NCBI GenBank assembly: GCA_945947845.1
Contig: CAMEZN010000008.1
Coordinates: forward strand, 1-13,710
From: an uncultured Mucispirillum sp.
GTDB taxonomy: Bacteria > Chrysiogenota > Deferribacteres > Deferribacterales > Mucispirillaceae
Reading direction: 5' to 3'
Length of the DNA: 13,710 nt
How positions within the stretch are numbered: position 1 is the stretch's first letter; each line of letters starts with the position of its first letter. The notes under the pieces are model-generated. The model searched no databases. It had not been told where the DNA came from and worked only from the letters and a program-made list of their open reading frames with translations. Positions 1-7,350 of the stretch are shown in pieces. Both the position numbers and the translations under genes were made by a program.

Positions 1-1
1 A

Positions 2-886
2 ATTTATAACTATGTAGTTGTTATAGATGATGATTTAATGAAAATAACTCATGTTATCAGGGGTGATGACCACTTATCAAATACTCCAAAACAGGCATTA
101 ATTTATGAAGCAATAGGTGAAAAAGCACCTGTTTTTGCTCATATCCCTATGATTTTAGGTCCAGACCATGCAAAACTTTCAAAAAGGCACGGCAACACAA
201 GTGTAGAAGAGTTTAGAAAAGCAGGCTATCTAAAAGAAGCTATGATAAACTATATGTCGCTTCTTTCTTGGAGCTCAGATGATGAAAGAGAGATTTTTAC
301 AATTGATGAATTAAAAGAAAAATTTTCTATGAGCCGTGTTTCAAAAAGTGCTGCTGTTTTTGATTTTGATAAATTAAAATGGATGAACGGTATCTATATC
401 CGCTCAAAAGAGATTTCTGAATTATTAGAACTTTGCAAACCATACATTATATCATCAGGGCTTGCAGATGAAAAATACATAAGCGAAAATAAAGAGAAAA
501 TGGAAGCTATGCTTTTATCTGTCCGCGATAATTTTACACTTTTAAGCGATGCACCAGAATATTTACAGGTATATTTCAAACTGCCTGATGAAATAACTGA
601 TGAAGCCCGCGATATGCTTGCTCTTGAAACTAGTAAAGGTGTGCTTGATTTATTCCTTTCAAAAATAGCTGGCAGAGATTACCTTGATTTAGAAAGCTAT
701 AAAGCAGTAATGAAAGAAATACAAAAAGAAACAGGCACAAAAGGAAAACCTTTATATATGGCAGTTCGTTCTGGTGTTACAAGAAGCACAAAAGGTCCTG
801 AAATGGATAGTGTTGCAACACTGCTTTCATGTGATGAGCTTACAAGAAGAATAACTGAAACAATGAAACTTGCAGGGCTTTTATAG
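2..886 (+). CDS. gltX: glutamyl-tRNA synthetase, C-terminal part (5' end cut by window)
   Basis: Class I aminoacyl-tRNA synthetase that charges tRNA(Glu) with glutamate in the cytoplasm. The frame is open to the left edge: 12 codons upstream of the ATG at 38 continue the family sequence (…YNYVVVIDDDLM…), so that ATG is internal and not a start. The visible part is 294 residues. It carries the end of the Rossmann catalytic domain (THVIRGDDHLSNTPKQ), the ATP-binding KMSKS-type loop as KLSKR (nt 173-187), and the helical anticodon-binding region to the C-terminus. The HIGH-motif half lies outside the window. The stop at 884-886 is one nt before the der ATG, so the two genes are probably cotranscribed. 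Identity is seen in the sequence and is secure; whether the enzyme is discriminating or also charges tRNA(Gln) cannot be told. Confidence 0.96.
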   Translation: MYNYVVVIDDDLMKITHVIRGDDHLSNTPKQALIYEAIGEKAPVFAHIPMILGPDHAKLSKRHGNTSVEEFRKAGYLKEAMINYMSLLSWSSDDEREIFTIDELKEKFSMSRVSKSAAVFDFDKLKWMNGIYIRSKEISELLELCKPYIISSGLADEKYISENKEKMEAMLLSVRDNFTLLSDAPEYLQVYFKLPDEITDEARDMLALETSKGVLDLFLSKIAGRDYLDLESYKAVMKEIQKETGTKGKPLYMAVRSGVTRSTKGPEMDSVATLLSCDELTRRITETMKLAGLL

Positions 887-887
887 A

Positions 888-2234
888 ATGTTTAATTTAG
901 GTATTATAGGCAGACCAAATGTAGGAAAATCAACCCTGTTTAATAGAATTGCAGGCAGAAGAATTGCAATTACTGATGATATGCCGGGTGTTACAAGAGA
1001 CAGAATAGAAGTTGAAACATCTTGGCTGGGAAAAGATTTTAAGCTAGTTGATACTGCTGGTTTTGATTTACAGGCTGATATTTTAAAAAAAGAAATGCAG
1101 GAGCAGTTTTTTAAGGCTTTGGAAGAAGCGGACTTTTTAATATTAGTTGTAGACGCATCAGAAGGGCTGCATGCACTTGATGAGATTGTGTGCGATATGC
1201 TTAGAAAATGCGGCAAGCCTTTTATCGTGGCAGTAAATAAAGCAGACAGTAATGCAAGAGAACAGGCAGTAAATGAATTTTATAAGCTTGGTGATGTGGA
1301 GCTTTTTCCTATTAGTGCACTGCATGGAAGAAATGTAGATGATATTCTTGACTATATCCATGCCTATATACCTGAGCAGGAAGAAATAGAACCTGATGAA
1401 GAAATAGAAGAAGATGAACGGATAAAAATTGCAGTTGCAGGCAGGCCAAATGTTGGTAAATCAAGCCTTTTAAATGCTTGGCTTGGGGAAGAAAGAGTTA
1501 TTGTTACCCCACTTGCAGGCACAACACGAGATAGTGTTGATGTATATTTTACATATAAAAATGATAAGTATATCATAACAGATACAGCTGGTATCCGTAA
1601 AAAATCTGTTATGTTTAAAGATACTATTGAAAAATATGGATATTACAGGTCCATAGATGCTATAAAAGAAGCAGATGTGGTTGTGGCAGTAATAGACGGA
1701 GCAGACGGACTTAATGAAAGAGATGTGAAAGTTATAAGTGATGCTTGGGAAGCTGGAAAACCTGTTGTGCTTGCAGTTAATAAGTGGGATATTGCAGGAA
1801 AAGATGAAAAAGCAGTGAAAAATTTTAAAAGAACACTGGCTGAAAAACTGCAATTTTTAGCAAATCCGCCGTTAATATTTATATCTGCTAAAACTGGCAA
1901 AAACTGCGAAAAAATCTTTGATGCAGTAAAAAAACTATACCTTGAATATAATAAACGAGTGCCTACTCATGCAGTAAATGAAGTGCTTAGAGAAGCCCTT
2001 GAAAGACATCAGCCGCCAGTTGTAGGCACAAAACGATTAAAATTTTACTATATGACACAGGTTGCAGCCCGTCCGCCTTATTTTGTAGCTTTTGTAAATA
2101 ATCCGCAAGGGGTGCATTTCTCTTATGAAAGGTTTTTAGTGAATATGTTAAGGGAAGCTTTTGGGTTTGATGGTGTGCCTGTCAGGTTAAGTATTAGAAA
2201 AAGAAAAAGTAAATACAGCGATGAAGAAGAATAA
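888..2234 (+). CDS. der: ribosome-assembly GTPase Der (EngA), tandem G domains
   Basis: Essential GTPase that acts in 50S ribosomal subunit maturation. The 448-residue protein has two G domains and a C-terminal KH-like domain, the family's normal layout and length. G domain 1: P-loop GRPNVGKS at 8-15, DTAG at 55-58, NKAD at 117-120. An acidic linker (about 163-177) leads to G domain 2: second GRPNVGKS at 185-192, DTAG at 232-235, NKWD at 298-301. The KH-like domain runs from about residue 350 and ends in a basic stretch (RKRKSK) followed by acidic residues. The frame also allows a TTG start at 870, inside gltX, but the ATG at 888 places family-typical MFNLGIIGRP at the N-terminus and follows the gltX stop by one nt. 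The ribosome-binding site (AGGG, 874-877) is weak, consistent with translational coupling to gltX. Confidence 0.97.
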   Translation: MFNLGIIGRPNVGKSTLFNRIAGRRIAITDDMPGVTRDRIEVETSWLGKDFKLVDTAGFDLQADILKKEMQEQFFKALEEADFLILVVDASEGLHALDEIVCDMLRKCGKPFIVAVNKADSNAREQAVNEFYKLGDVELFPISALHGRNVDDILDYIHAYIPEQEEIEPDEEIEEDERIKIAVAGRPNVGKSSLLNAWLGEERVIVTPLAGTTRDSVDVYFTYKNDKYIITDTAGIRKKSVMFKDTIEKYGYYRSIDAIKEADVVVAVIDGADGLNERDVKVISDAWEAGKPVVLAVNKWDIAGKDEKAVKNFKRTLAEKLQFLANPPLIFISAKTGKNCEKIFDAVKKLYLEYNKRVPTHAVNEVLREALERHQPPVVGTKRLKFYYMTQVAARPPYFVAFVNNPQGVHFSYERFLVNMLREAFGFDGVPVRLSIRKRKSKYSDEEE

Positions 2235-2237
2235 TAT

Positions 2238-2558
2238 ATGAGCTGGATATATTTAATAATCGCAGGAATTTTTGAAGTAGGCTGGCCCTTAGGGTTTAAG
2301 CTTGCTTCCACTTATACAAAATACAGTATTTTATTTATAGGGCTTTCAGTAGTTTCTATGACATTAAGCGGTGTTTTTTTATACATTGCACAAAAAACTA
2401 TACCCATAGGAACTGCTTATGTTATATGGACAGGGGTAGGGGCTGTTGGAACCCTGATTATAGGTATATTATTTTTTGGCGATAGTGCAAACTTTTGGAG
2501 ATTGTTTTTTATAACAATGATTATAATAGGTGTTATTGGCACAAAAATAGTTCACTAA
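2238..2558 (+). CDS. sugE: SMR-family exporter, SugE/Gdx (guanidinium) type
   Basis: Small four-helix inner-membrane transporter of the small multidrug resistance family, 106 residues, the usual size. It has four hydrophobic segments, at about 3-22, 29-50, 57-77 and 84-104. The proton/substrate-coupling glutamate is E13 in AGIFEVGW. The following W16 and the GTAYVIWTGVGAVG stretch in helix 3 match the SugE/Gdx branch, shown to export guanidinium, rather than the EmrE branch. The C-terminal SANFWRL…GVIGTK pattern is also SugE-like. Oddities compared with remembered SugE sequences are G15, P17 and a threonine near position 42 where Gdx proteins usually have serine; these could alter substrate range. 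It starts 3 nt after der, so no guanidine riboswitch can precede it directly. Such proteins work as dimers (antiparallel) or as paired subunits; no second SMR gene is seen. The family is certain and the substrate is inferred. Confidence 0.88.
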   Translation: MSWIYLIIAGIFEVGWPLGFKLASTYTKYSILFIGLSVVSMTLSGVFLYIAQKTIPIGTAYVIWTGVGAVGTLIIGILFFGDSANFWRLFFITMIIIGVIGTKIVH

Positions 2559-2631
2559 TTACTTAAAAGCAAAACACGTCCTGTGTTTTAAAATACAGGA
2601 ATGAAATATTTATATATATTAAGGTGTTAAC
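2559..2631 (+). promoter_or_regulatory. leader with two mutually exclusive hairpins before the aminotransferase gene
   Basis: The 73-nt spacer contains two overlapping inverted repeats. The first pairs AAAACAC (2571-2577) with GTGTTTT (2583-2589) around a 5-nt loop. The second pairs CCTGTGTTTT (2580-2589) with AAAATACAGG (2590-2599), with one G-U pair and tip bases that would open into a loop. They share 2580-2589 and cannot form together. A short weak terminator for the gltX-der-SMR transcript or an attenuator-like switch are both possible; neither is shown. A ribosome-binding site AAGGTG (2621-2626) sits five nt before the ATG at 2632. Confidence 0.35.
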
Positions 2632-3936
2632 ATGAGAGCAGATTTCGCAACAATTGGCAGCGGCTTGACCTACGAAATTAGAAATATTGTAGAGATAGCA
2701 AATTTTATGAAATCAAAAGGTTTAGAGATTTCATGGGAAAATATTGGCGACCCTGTTATGAAAGGAGAGCAGGTGCCTGAATGGATTAAAGATGTATTAA
2801 AAGAAGTTATTGATGATAATATGTCTTTTGCATATTCACCTACTAAGGGTGTAGATTCTACACGGGAATATTTAGCCGCCAAAAGAAATGCTCTTGGTGG
2901 AGCTCAAATCACAAAAGATGATATAATATTTTTTAACGGGCTTGGAGATGCTATTGCAAGAAGTTATTCGGTTATACGAGTTGATGCCCGCATAATTATG
3001 CCAGAGCCAACATATTCTACTCACTTTATGGCAGAAGTTGCCCATGCATCATTTCCACCAAATACTTATAAAATGAACCCATATAATAACTGGGCACCAG
3101 ATTTAGGAGAGCTGGAAAGGAAAATAAAAAGTGCTCAGTCTATTGTTGGTATACTTGTGATTAACCCTGATAACCCAACTGGTTATGTATATTCAAAAGA
3201 AAAACTTGCTGAGATTGTCCGTATAGCCCGCGAACATAATCTTTTTATTGTGGCAGATGAAATATATCATAATATGATATATAACGGGCAAAAAACTCCA
3301 TATTTATCAGAAGTTATTGGCGATGTGCCAGCTATCAGCATGAACTCCCTTTCAAAAGAAGTGCCTTGGCCGGGGGCAAGATGTGCATGGATAGAAGTAT
3401 ATAACTACGGCAAAGATGCAGATTTTGATAGATATATTCAGGCGATTTTTAAACAGAAACAGGCAGAAGTATGTTCTACTACTATGCCGCAAATGGCTAT
3501 ACCAAAACTTATGGAGCACCCAGAATATGCTAAATATTTACAGACAAGAGTTACTCATTATGAAAAACTGGCAGATATAGCATATAATGTATTAAAAGAT
3601 GTTCCTTATATTGTTGTTAATAGAAGTAATGGAGCATTCTATTTAAGTGTTGTATTTAATGAAGCTGTGCTGAATAATAAACAATATTTAGAAATGGAAA
3701 ATAAGGAAGTTAAAGAATATGTAAACAAGCTGCTTGATAATAATTCAGAACATGATAAAAGGTTTGCATATAATCTGCTTGGGGCAACAGGGATATGTGT
3801 TGTGCCGCTCACTTCGTTTTTCACTAACCTGCTTGGTTTTAGAATGACACTGCTTGAAAAAAATGTGGAAAAATTTGAAAGCAATGTGAAAATTATTGCT
3901 CAGAAAATTGTAGAGTATGTAGAATCAGCTAAATAA
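2632..3936 (+). CDS. PLP-dependent aminotransferase, class I/II (fold type I)
   Basis: Cytoplasmic pyridoxal-phosphate enzyme of 434 residues in the aspartate aminotransferase superfamily. Motifs in order: cofactor-anchoring GLGDA (103-107), NPDNPTG (178-184) with the PLP-ring asparagine, D209 and Y212 in VADEIYHN (D209 pairs with the pyridine nitrogen), the Schiff-base lysine K242 in SLSKEVPWPGAR with the phosphate-binding arginine R250, and R404 in GFRMTLLE, which should bind the substrate carboxylate. The length is slightly above the usual 390-400 because of a lysine-rich insertion at about 345-375. The substrate cannot be read from the motifs; alanine, aspartate or aromatic amino acids are all possible. 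The ATG at 2632 is preceded by AAGGTG, and the gene ends just before a strong terminator. It appears to be the last gene of the left block and has no evident link to the opposing Ter locus. Confidence 0.93.
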   Translation: MRADFATIGSGLTYEIRNIVEIANFMKSKGLEISWENIGDPVMKGEQVPEWIKDVLKEVIDDNMSFAYSPTKGVDSTREYLAAKRNALGGAQITKDDIIFFNGLGDAIARSYSVIRVDARIIMPEPTYSTHFMAEVAHASFPPNTYKMNPYNNWAPDLGELERKIKSAQSIVGILVINPDNPTGYVYSKEKLAEIVRIAREHNLFIVADEIYHNMIYNGQKTPYLSEVIGDVPAISMNSLSKEVPWPGARCAWIEVYNYGKDADFDRYIQAIFKQKQAEVCSTTMPQMAIPKLMEHPEYAKYLQTRVTHYEKLADIAYNVLKDVPYIVVNRSNGAFYLSVVFNEAVLNNKQYLEMENKEVKEYVNKLLDNNSEHDKRFAYNLLGATGICVVPLTSFFTNLLGFRMTLLEKNVEKFESNVKIIAQKIVEYVESAK

Positions 3937-3941
3937 AGCAT

Positions 3942-3976
3942 AAAACCCTTTTGGTATTTTCCAAAAGGGTTTTTTT
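3942..3976 (+). terminator. intrinsic terminator between the convergent blocks
   Basis: A perfect 13-bp stem pairs AAAACCCTTTTGG (3942-3954) with CCAAAAGGGTTTT (3961-3973) around a 6-nt loop, followed by further T residues (to 3976) and an AT-rich stretch. It begins 5 nt after the aminotransferase stop. On the minus strand the same hairpin follows the YceG-like stop codon by only a few nt, with a short four-T tail, so it may also stop, less strongly, the opposing Ter operon. Seen directly in the sequence. Confidence 0.9.
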
Positions 3977-3979
3977 ATA

Positions 3980-6286
3980 TTATTTTTTACCGAATATTTT
4001 TGAAATAAATTCCTGTGCTATAAATGATTTATCTATATCAGATGGCATATAGTCATATTCATAAGTGCCAGCTTCATAGCTTACAAAAAGCGGTTCGCTG
4101 TAATATGTTTCTACTACTTGGTATCCTGTTGGGGCATATAGTGCAATATCAAAGCCTGCATAATGCAGAAATGCAAAAAGGATTGCATCATCAAGTGAAA
4201 AATTAGTTTCATTACATGCTATTGCCACAACTTTTGGTATATATTTTGTAAAATCAAACTTTTGAATAAGCCTGATTATATCTTTATCCATATTTAAGAC
4301 AACATTTATAATTCTGTATTCCATACCCTGAGAAAAAGTGCCGTTAATTATTCTGCTGTCTATTAGAAGCTGTAATTTATCAAGTATATGTTCCTGAGTT
4401 TCATTCCGCAGTATTTTATACTTATAGGAAGGACTGTTTTTTATTTTATCCCTTAAAAGTTTTCCATTTTTTAAGACATCTGCCGGGTTAAGCTTGTTTG
4501 GAGAAGCATGCCTTATATATGGTGGGTGTTTGATTAATAATGTATCTTCACCAAGTTTTTTACGGATATTTTCCCAGTATAGTTTTTTATTATCATCTTT
4601 TACCCCATTTATTTTTGCAGCTATTACAGGCAGAAGCACTGTATTATTTACAGTTTCAAAACCCGGTCTGAATGTTGCAGGTTCATGCCATAAAATATTA
4701 ATTTCTTCAAGCATTGTTTGAAGTTTTAATGAGTCTGCTTTATGATACTGCCTGTGCCTGTATAAGCCGCTGTCAGTATATAATGTTTGAGTTAATTCCT
4801 GCTCTGCATTATATGCTGCTGTTGAAATAACTGTATCATCTGCACTTAATGGCAGTTTATCTATATTTAAATAATCATCATACTTTTGGATAAAAAGCAT
4901 ATTATCTTCAAGCATACATGAATTATTTTCAGCAGGGCACAATATAAGCACATCAACAGGTATATTTGATAAAAACTTAAAAAATACTGATTCAAAATTT
5001 GTTTTACAGCCGCCAAAGTAAATTAAAACTGGTGTTTTGCCGTTTTGAGTATACTTACTAAATAAAGCAGAAGCAAACCTGTTAAACCAGCAGAGAATGT
5101 ATACTGCCTTGTTATTCAGGCGGTTGAGCTTTTCTTCACTGTCATTCATTATAGTATCATAAAATGATTTATAAATAATATTATCAAGCTGTGGAACAGC
5201 ACTTCGCCACATTAAAGGATATAATAAACCAATAATTTCTTCTTTTGATGAAATCTGCCTTCTAGGTATCCTTTCCGTTTCTTTTATAGATGGAATATCA
5301 AAATCCTTTATTTCAAGTAAAGTTCTTTTGTTCTGCTCTATTTTTTTCTGGAATAGGAATAAGTCTTTACTGTATGTTGATTTATTCCAAACACCAGTAA
5401 TTTTTACAAAAGCATTATATATATAATCTTCACTGCCTCTTTCATTCTGTTCTTTTAAGATATCTTCTAATGTATTACCACTAAGCCATGTATTTGTATT
5501 AACATACGGTTTTTGCTGTGGTATATTTATTCTGCTGTTATGCTTTGGCTTATCAGATGACTGCTGTTTTATATCATCTTTTGCAGGTGCAGTCTTTTGC
5601 TGGATATTATTATTTTTACCAAGGTTTAATATATATGATGGATTAAATTCTGCTGGAAAGTTTTTTTCAGCCTTATCTTTATATAAAAAAGAAAGTGAGC
5701 CATTTTTATCTGCCTTATTATAGCTTTCTTCATCTTGTATAAACATTAATACATCACAGCCGCACTCTGCTATCAGGCGGAGAAATAATAATTCATGGTT
5801 TGATATGCTGCCAATATATATAATTTTTGGAAGATTATCCTGCCCCAGTTTATTCATAATACTATTAAGCTTGTAATATGCCCAACACATAAATTTGACA
5901 AAAATATTTTTCAGCATATTTACACTTTTGCCTTCCTGCAAAAGAATGTTTAAAATATCTGCTGTGCTTTCTGCAACTATATTCTGCTGGAAACTGTTAA
6001 GATTTGGAAGCCATTTTTGTATAATTTTTAGGATAAACTGCTGATTATTTTCAAAATCATGACCTATGATTGTTTCATAATATTCAAGTTGTTTTTCATC
6101 AGGATTATTTAATTTTTCAGATACTAGAAGTCCATATTTATTTTTATTTTCTACTATATTTTTTAAAAATATTTCTATTTCACTGCCATAGTTATATGCT
6201 CTTATAAAATAAGTATTTTTATTCTGCCGTTCATTTAAAGGTTTCAAAAAGTCATTAAGTGATGCTGTATCTGATAATCTAAACAT
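3980..6286 (-). CDS. yceG: YceG-like protein of the Ter-associated biosynthetic module, three tandem repeats
   Basis: Large soluble protein of 768 residues placed in the YceG family of Gram-positive ter loci (not E. coli YceG/MltG). The family is listed as a component of the Ter 'biosynthetic module'; its reaction is unknown. The placement rests on gene context and overall character, with no diagnostic motif known to me. The sequence shows three diverged copies of one unit. A strand-like motif recurs as FIRAYNYG (27-34), FVKITGV (293-299) and AAKINGV (556-562). A Rossmann-like strand-helix-strand recurs from P153 (PKIIYIG…CDVLMF), P419 (PVLIYFGG…VDVLIL) and P684 (PKVVAIAC…FDIALY). Copies 1 and 2 also share a preceding CW pair in a helix. 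The period is about 265 residues, while B. subtilis YceG (about 540) is shorter. A low-complexity Q/N/K linker lies at about 223-265. The ATG at 6286 is chosen over the one at 6337: GGAG (6292-6295) sits five nt upstream, and the longer start would overlap the preceding gene. Last gene of the operon, 17 nt downstream of the StiP-like gene. Confidence 0.78.
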   Translation of the reverse strand: MFRLSDTASLNDFLKPLNERQNKNTYFIRAYNYGSEIEIFLKNIVENKNKYGLLVSEKLNNPDEKQLEYYETIIGHDFENNQQFILKIIQKWLPNLNSFQQNIVAESTADILNILLQEGKSVNMLKNIFVKFMCWAYYKLNSIMNKLGQDNLPKIIYIGSISNHELLFLRLIAECGCDVLMFIQDEESYNKADKNGSLSFLYKDKAEKNFPAEFNPSYILNLGKNNNIQQKTAPAKDDIKQQSSDKPKHNSRINIPQQKPYVNTNTWLSGNTLEDILKEQNERGSEDYIYNAFVKITGVWNKSTYSKDLFLFQKKIEQNKRTLLEIKDFDIPSIKETERIPRRQISSKEEIIGLLYPLMWRSAVPQLDNIIYKSFYDTIMNDSEEKLNRLNNKAVYILCWFNRFASALFSKYTQNGKTPVLIYFGGCKTNFESVFFKFLSNIPVDVLILCPAENNSCMLEDNMLFIQKYDDYLNIDKLPLSADDTVISTAAYNAEQELTQTLYTDSGLYRHRQYHKADSLKLQTMLEEINILWHEPATFRPGFETVNNTVLLPVIAAKINGVKDDNKKLYWENIRKKLGEDTLLIKHPPYIRHASPNKLNPADVLKNGKLLRDKIKNSPSYKYKILRNETQEHILDKLQLLIDSRIINGTFSQGMEYRIINVVLNMDKDIIRLIQKFDFTKYIPKVVAIACNETNFSLDDAILFAFLHYAGFDIALYAPTGYQVVETYYSEPLFVSYEAGTYEYDYMPSDIDKSFIAQEFISKIFGKK

Positions 6287-6303
6287 AAAAACTCCAATAT
6301 ACT

Positions 6304-7350
6304 TTATATATCTGCCATATTTTTTATAATACCACATGCTTTGTAATTTTTTAATGGATAATTTATTATCTCTACATTTTTTTCCTTTGCAAGTTGTATA
6401 ATATGTTTAATATCACTGCCTTCTACTGTGCTGTTTATAATAATCTTCCAAGGTATTCTTCTAAGAAGCACACGGGTTGTTTCTCCTATACCCGGTTTAA
6501 TAAAATTGATATTTGATATATTATATGTTTTTGCAATATTATTTACTTCATCAATACCTTTTGTAACTGGTCTTTTTATATTTTTTATTTCTATTTCAGG
6601 AAAATATTTACAGCATTTATCAATAAATTCATATGTTTTATCATCATTTTTAAATTCTTCATAGTATGCAGCACCATGAAAATCATCTTCTTTTATAATA
6701 TCATTTCTTAGAAATGTTCTGCTGATAAGTCCAGATACAGTGCAGTTAAAACAGGAGCTTGGAATAAGTATATCTTCATAAGTGCCAGCATACTGTGTAA
6801 TATTTGCAGGGTCTGCAAGAACAGCCAGTTCTTTATTTATATTATCATAATTTTTCAGTGATTTTATTAATTCGTTCTGTATAGCACCTTTTCCAGTCCA
6901 GCCGTCTATAAAAACAATACTTTCTGCACTGTGATGATTTAATATATATTTTATTGCATTATTATCTATACCTTTATCCCTGATGATAGATACTGCATAA
7001 TGAACCGCATTAATATTATACTTATACTTTAAAAACCGTTTAACAAGAATCCCGGCAGGAATTCCAGCTCTTGCAAGTGATACTAGTGTAATATTTTCTC
7101 CATACTTTTTAAACAGTATACTGCTTAAATCAGCAGCTGCCTGAGCAGTAATTAATGCTCCTTCTTCAAGATAATCATAATAGAGCCTGTTATATCTTTC
7201 AGTAGGCTGATATTCCAGCGGCAGCATTTCACAATAATGGGTGCCAGACTGTATAAGAGGCTCTCTTTCTTTTGCACTTAACGGGATTACTAACCCTGTA
7301 ATATCTTTAAGCAGCAGTTTAACATCATCATCAATAAATGAACTTTGCAA
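6304..7350 (-). CDS. StiP-like PRTase with C-terminal Pelota-type RNA-binding domain
   Basis: A 348-residue cytoplasmic protein. Databases often call this family 'cysteine protease StiP', but the sequence is that of a type I phosphoribosyltransferase-like enzyme. SGTHYCEMLPLEYQPT (35-50) is a family signature. VSLARAGIPAGIL (90-102) and the PRPP-loop equivalent FIDGWTGKGAI (147-157) form the PRTase-like core, followed by VLADPA (177-182) and conserved cysteines in SSCFNCTVSG (198-207). Residues from about 259 (KRPVTKGIDEVNNIAK…INSTVEGSDIKHII…ACGIIK) resemble a Pelota/L7Ae-like RNA-binding domain. Together with the PRTase-TRSP protein, HAD and lyase it is proposed to make a nucleoside-like compound; the chemistry is inferred. 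The start is TTG, directly after the TAA of the preceding gene, with GGGAG (7359-7363) eight nt upstream inside that gene; the next in-frame methionine is residue 42, inside the signature, so TTG is preferred. Confidence 0.88.
   Translation of the reverse strand: MQSSFIDDDVKLLLKDITGLVIPLSAKEREPLIQSGTHYCEMLPLEYQPTERYNRLYYDYLEEGALITAQAAADLSSILFKKYGENITLVSLARAGIPAGILVKRFLKYKYNINAVHYAVSIIRDKGIDNNAIKYILNHHSAESIVFIDGWTGKGAIQNELIKSLKNYDNINKELAVLADPANITQYAGTYEDILIPSSCFNCTVSGLISRTFLRNDIIKEDDFHGAAYYEEFKNDDKTYEFIDKCCKYFPEIEIKNIKRPVTKGIDEVNNIAKTYNISNINFIKPGIGETTRVLLRRIPWKIIINSTVEGSDIKHIIQLAKEKNVEIINYPLKNYKACGIIKNMADI

Noticed and set aside
870..887. TTG start extending der by six codons
   Set aside because: It lies inside gltX, adds residues not typical of Der, and the ATG at 888 gives the family N-terminus.
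881..1900. Several minus-strand open frames opposite der
   Set aside because: They are antisense to conserved GTPase motifs, overlap each other, and have serine- or cysteine-rich compositions typical of shadow frames.
2559..2631. A guanidine riboswitch or other known riboswitch in the left block
   Set aside because: The SMR gene has only 3 nt upstream, and the aminotransferase leader is too short and has no recognisable conserved riboswitch core.
6287..6337. Upstream ATG extending the YceG-like protein by 17 residues
   Set aside because: It would overlap the StiP-like gene. The ATG at 6286 has a GGAG site at the right distance and the added residues look like translated spacer.
6304..7350. 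Reading the StiP-like protein as a cysteine protease
   Set aside because: No protease catalytic Cys-His arrangement is recognisable, while PRTase-like and Pelota-like motifs are. The protease name comes from database labels.
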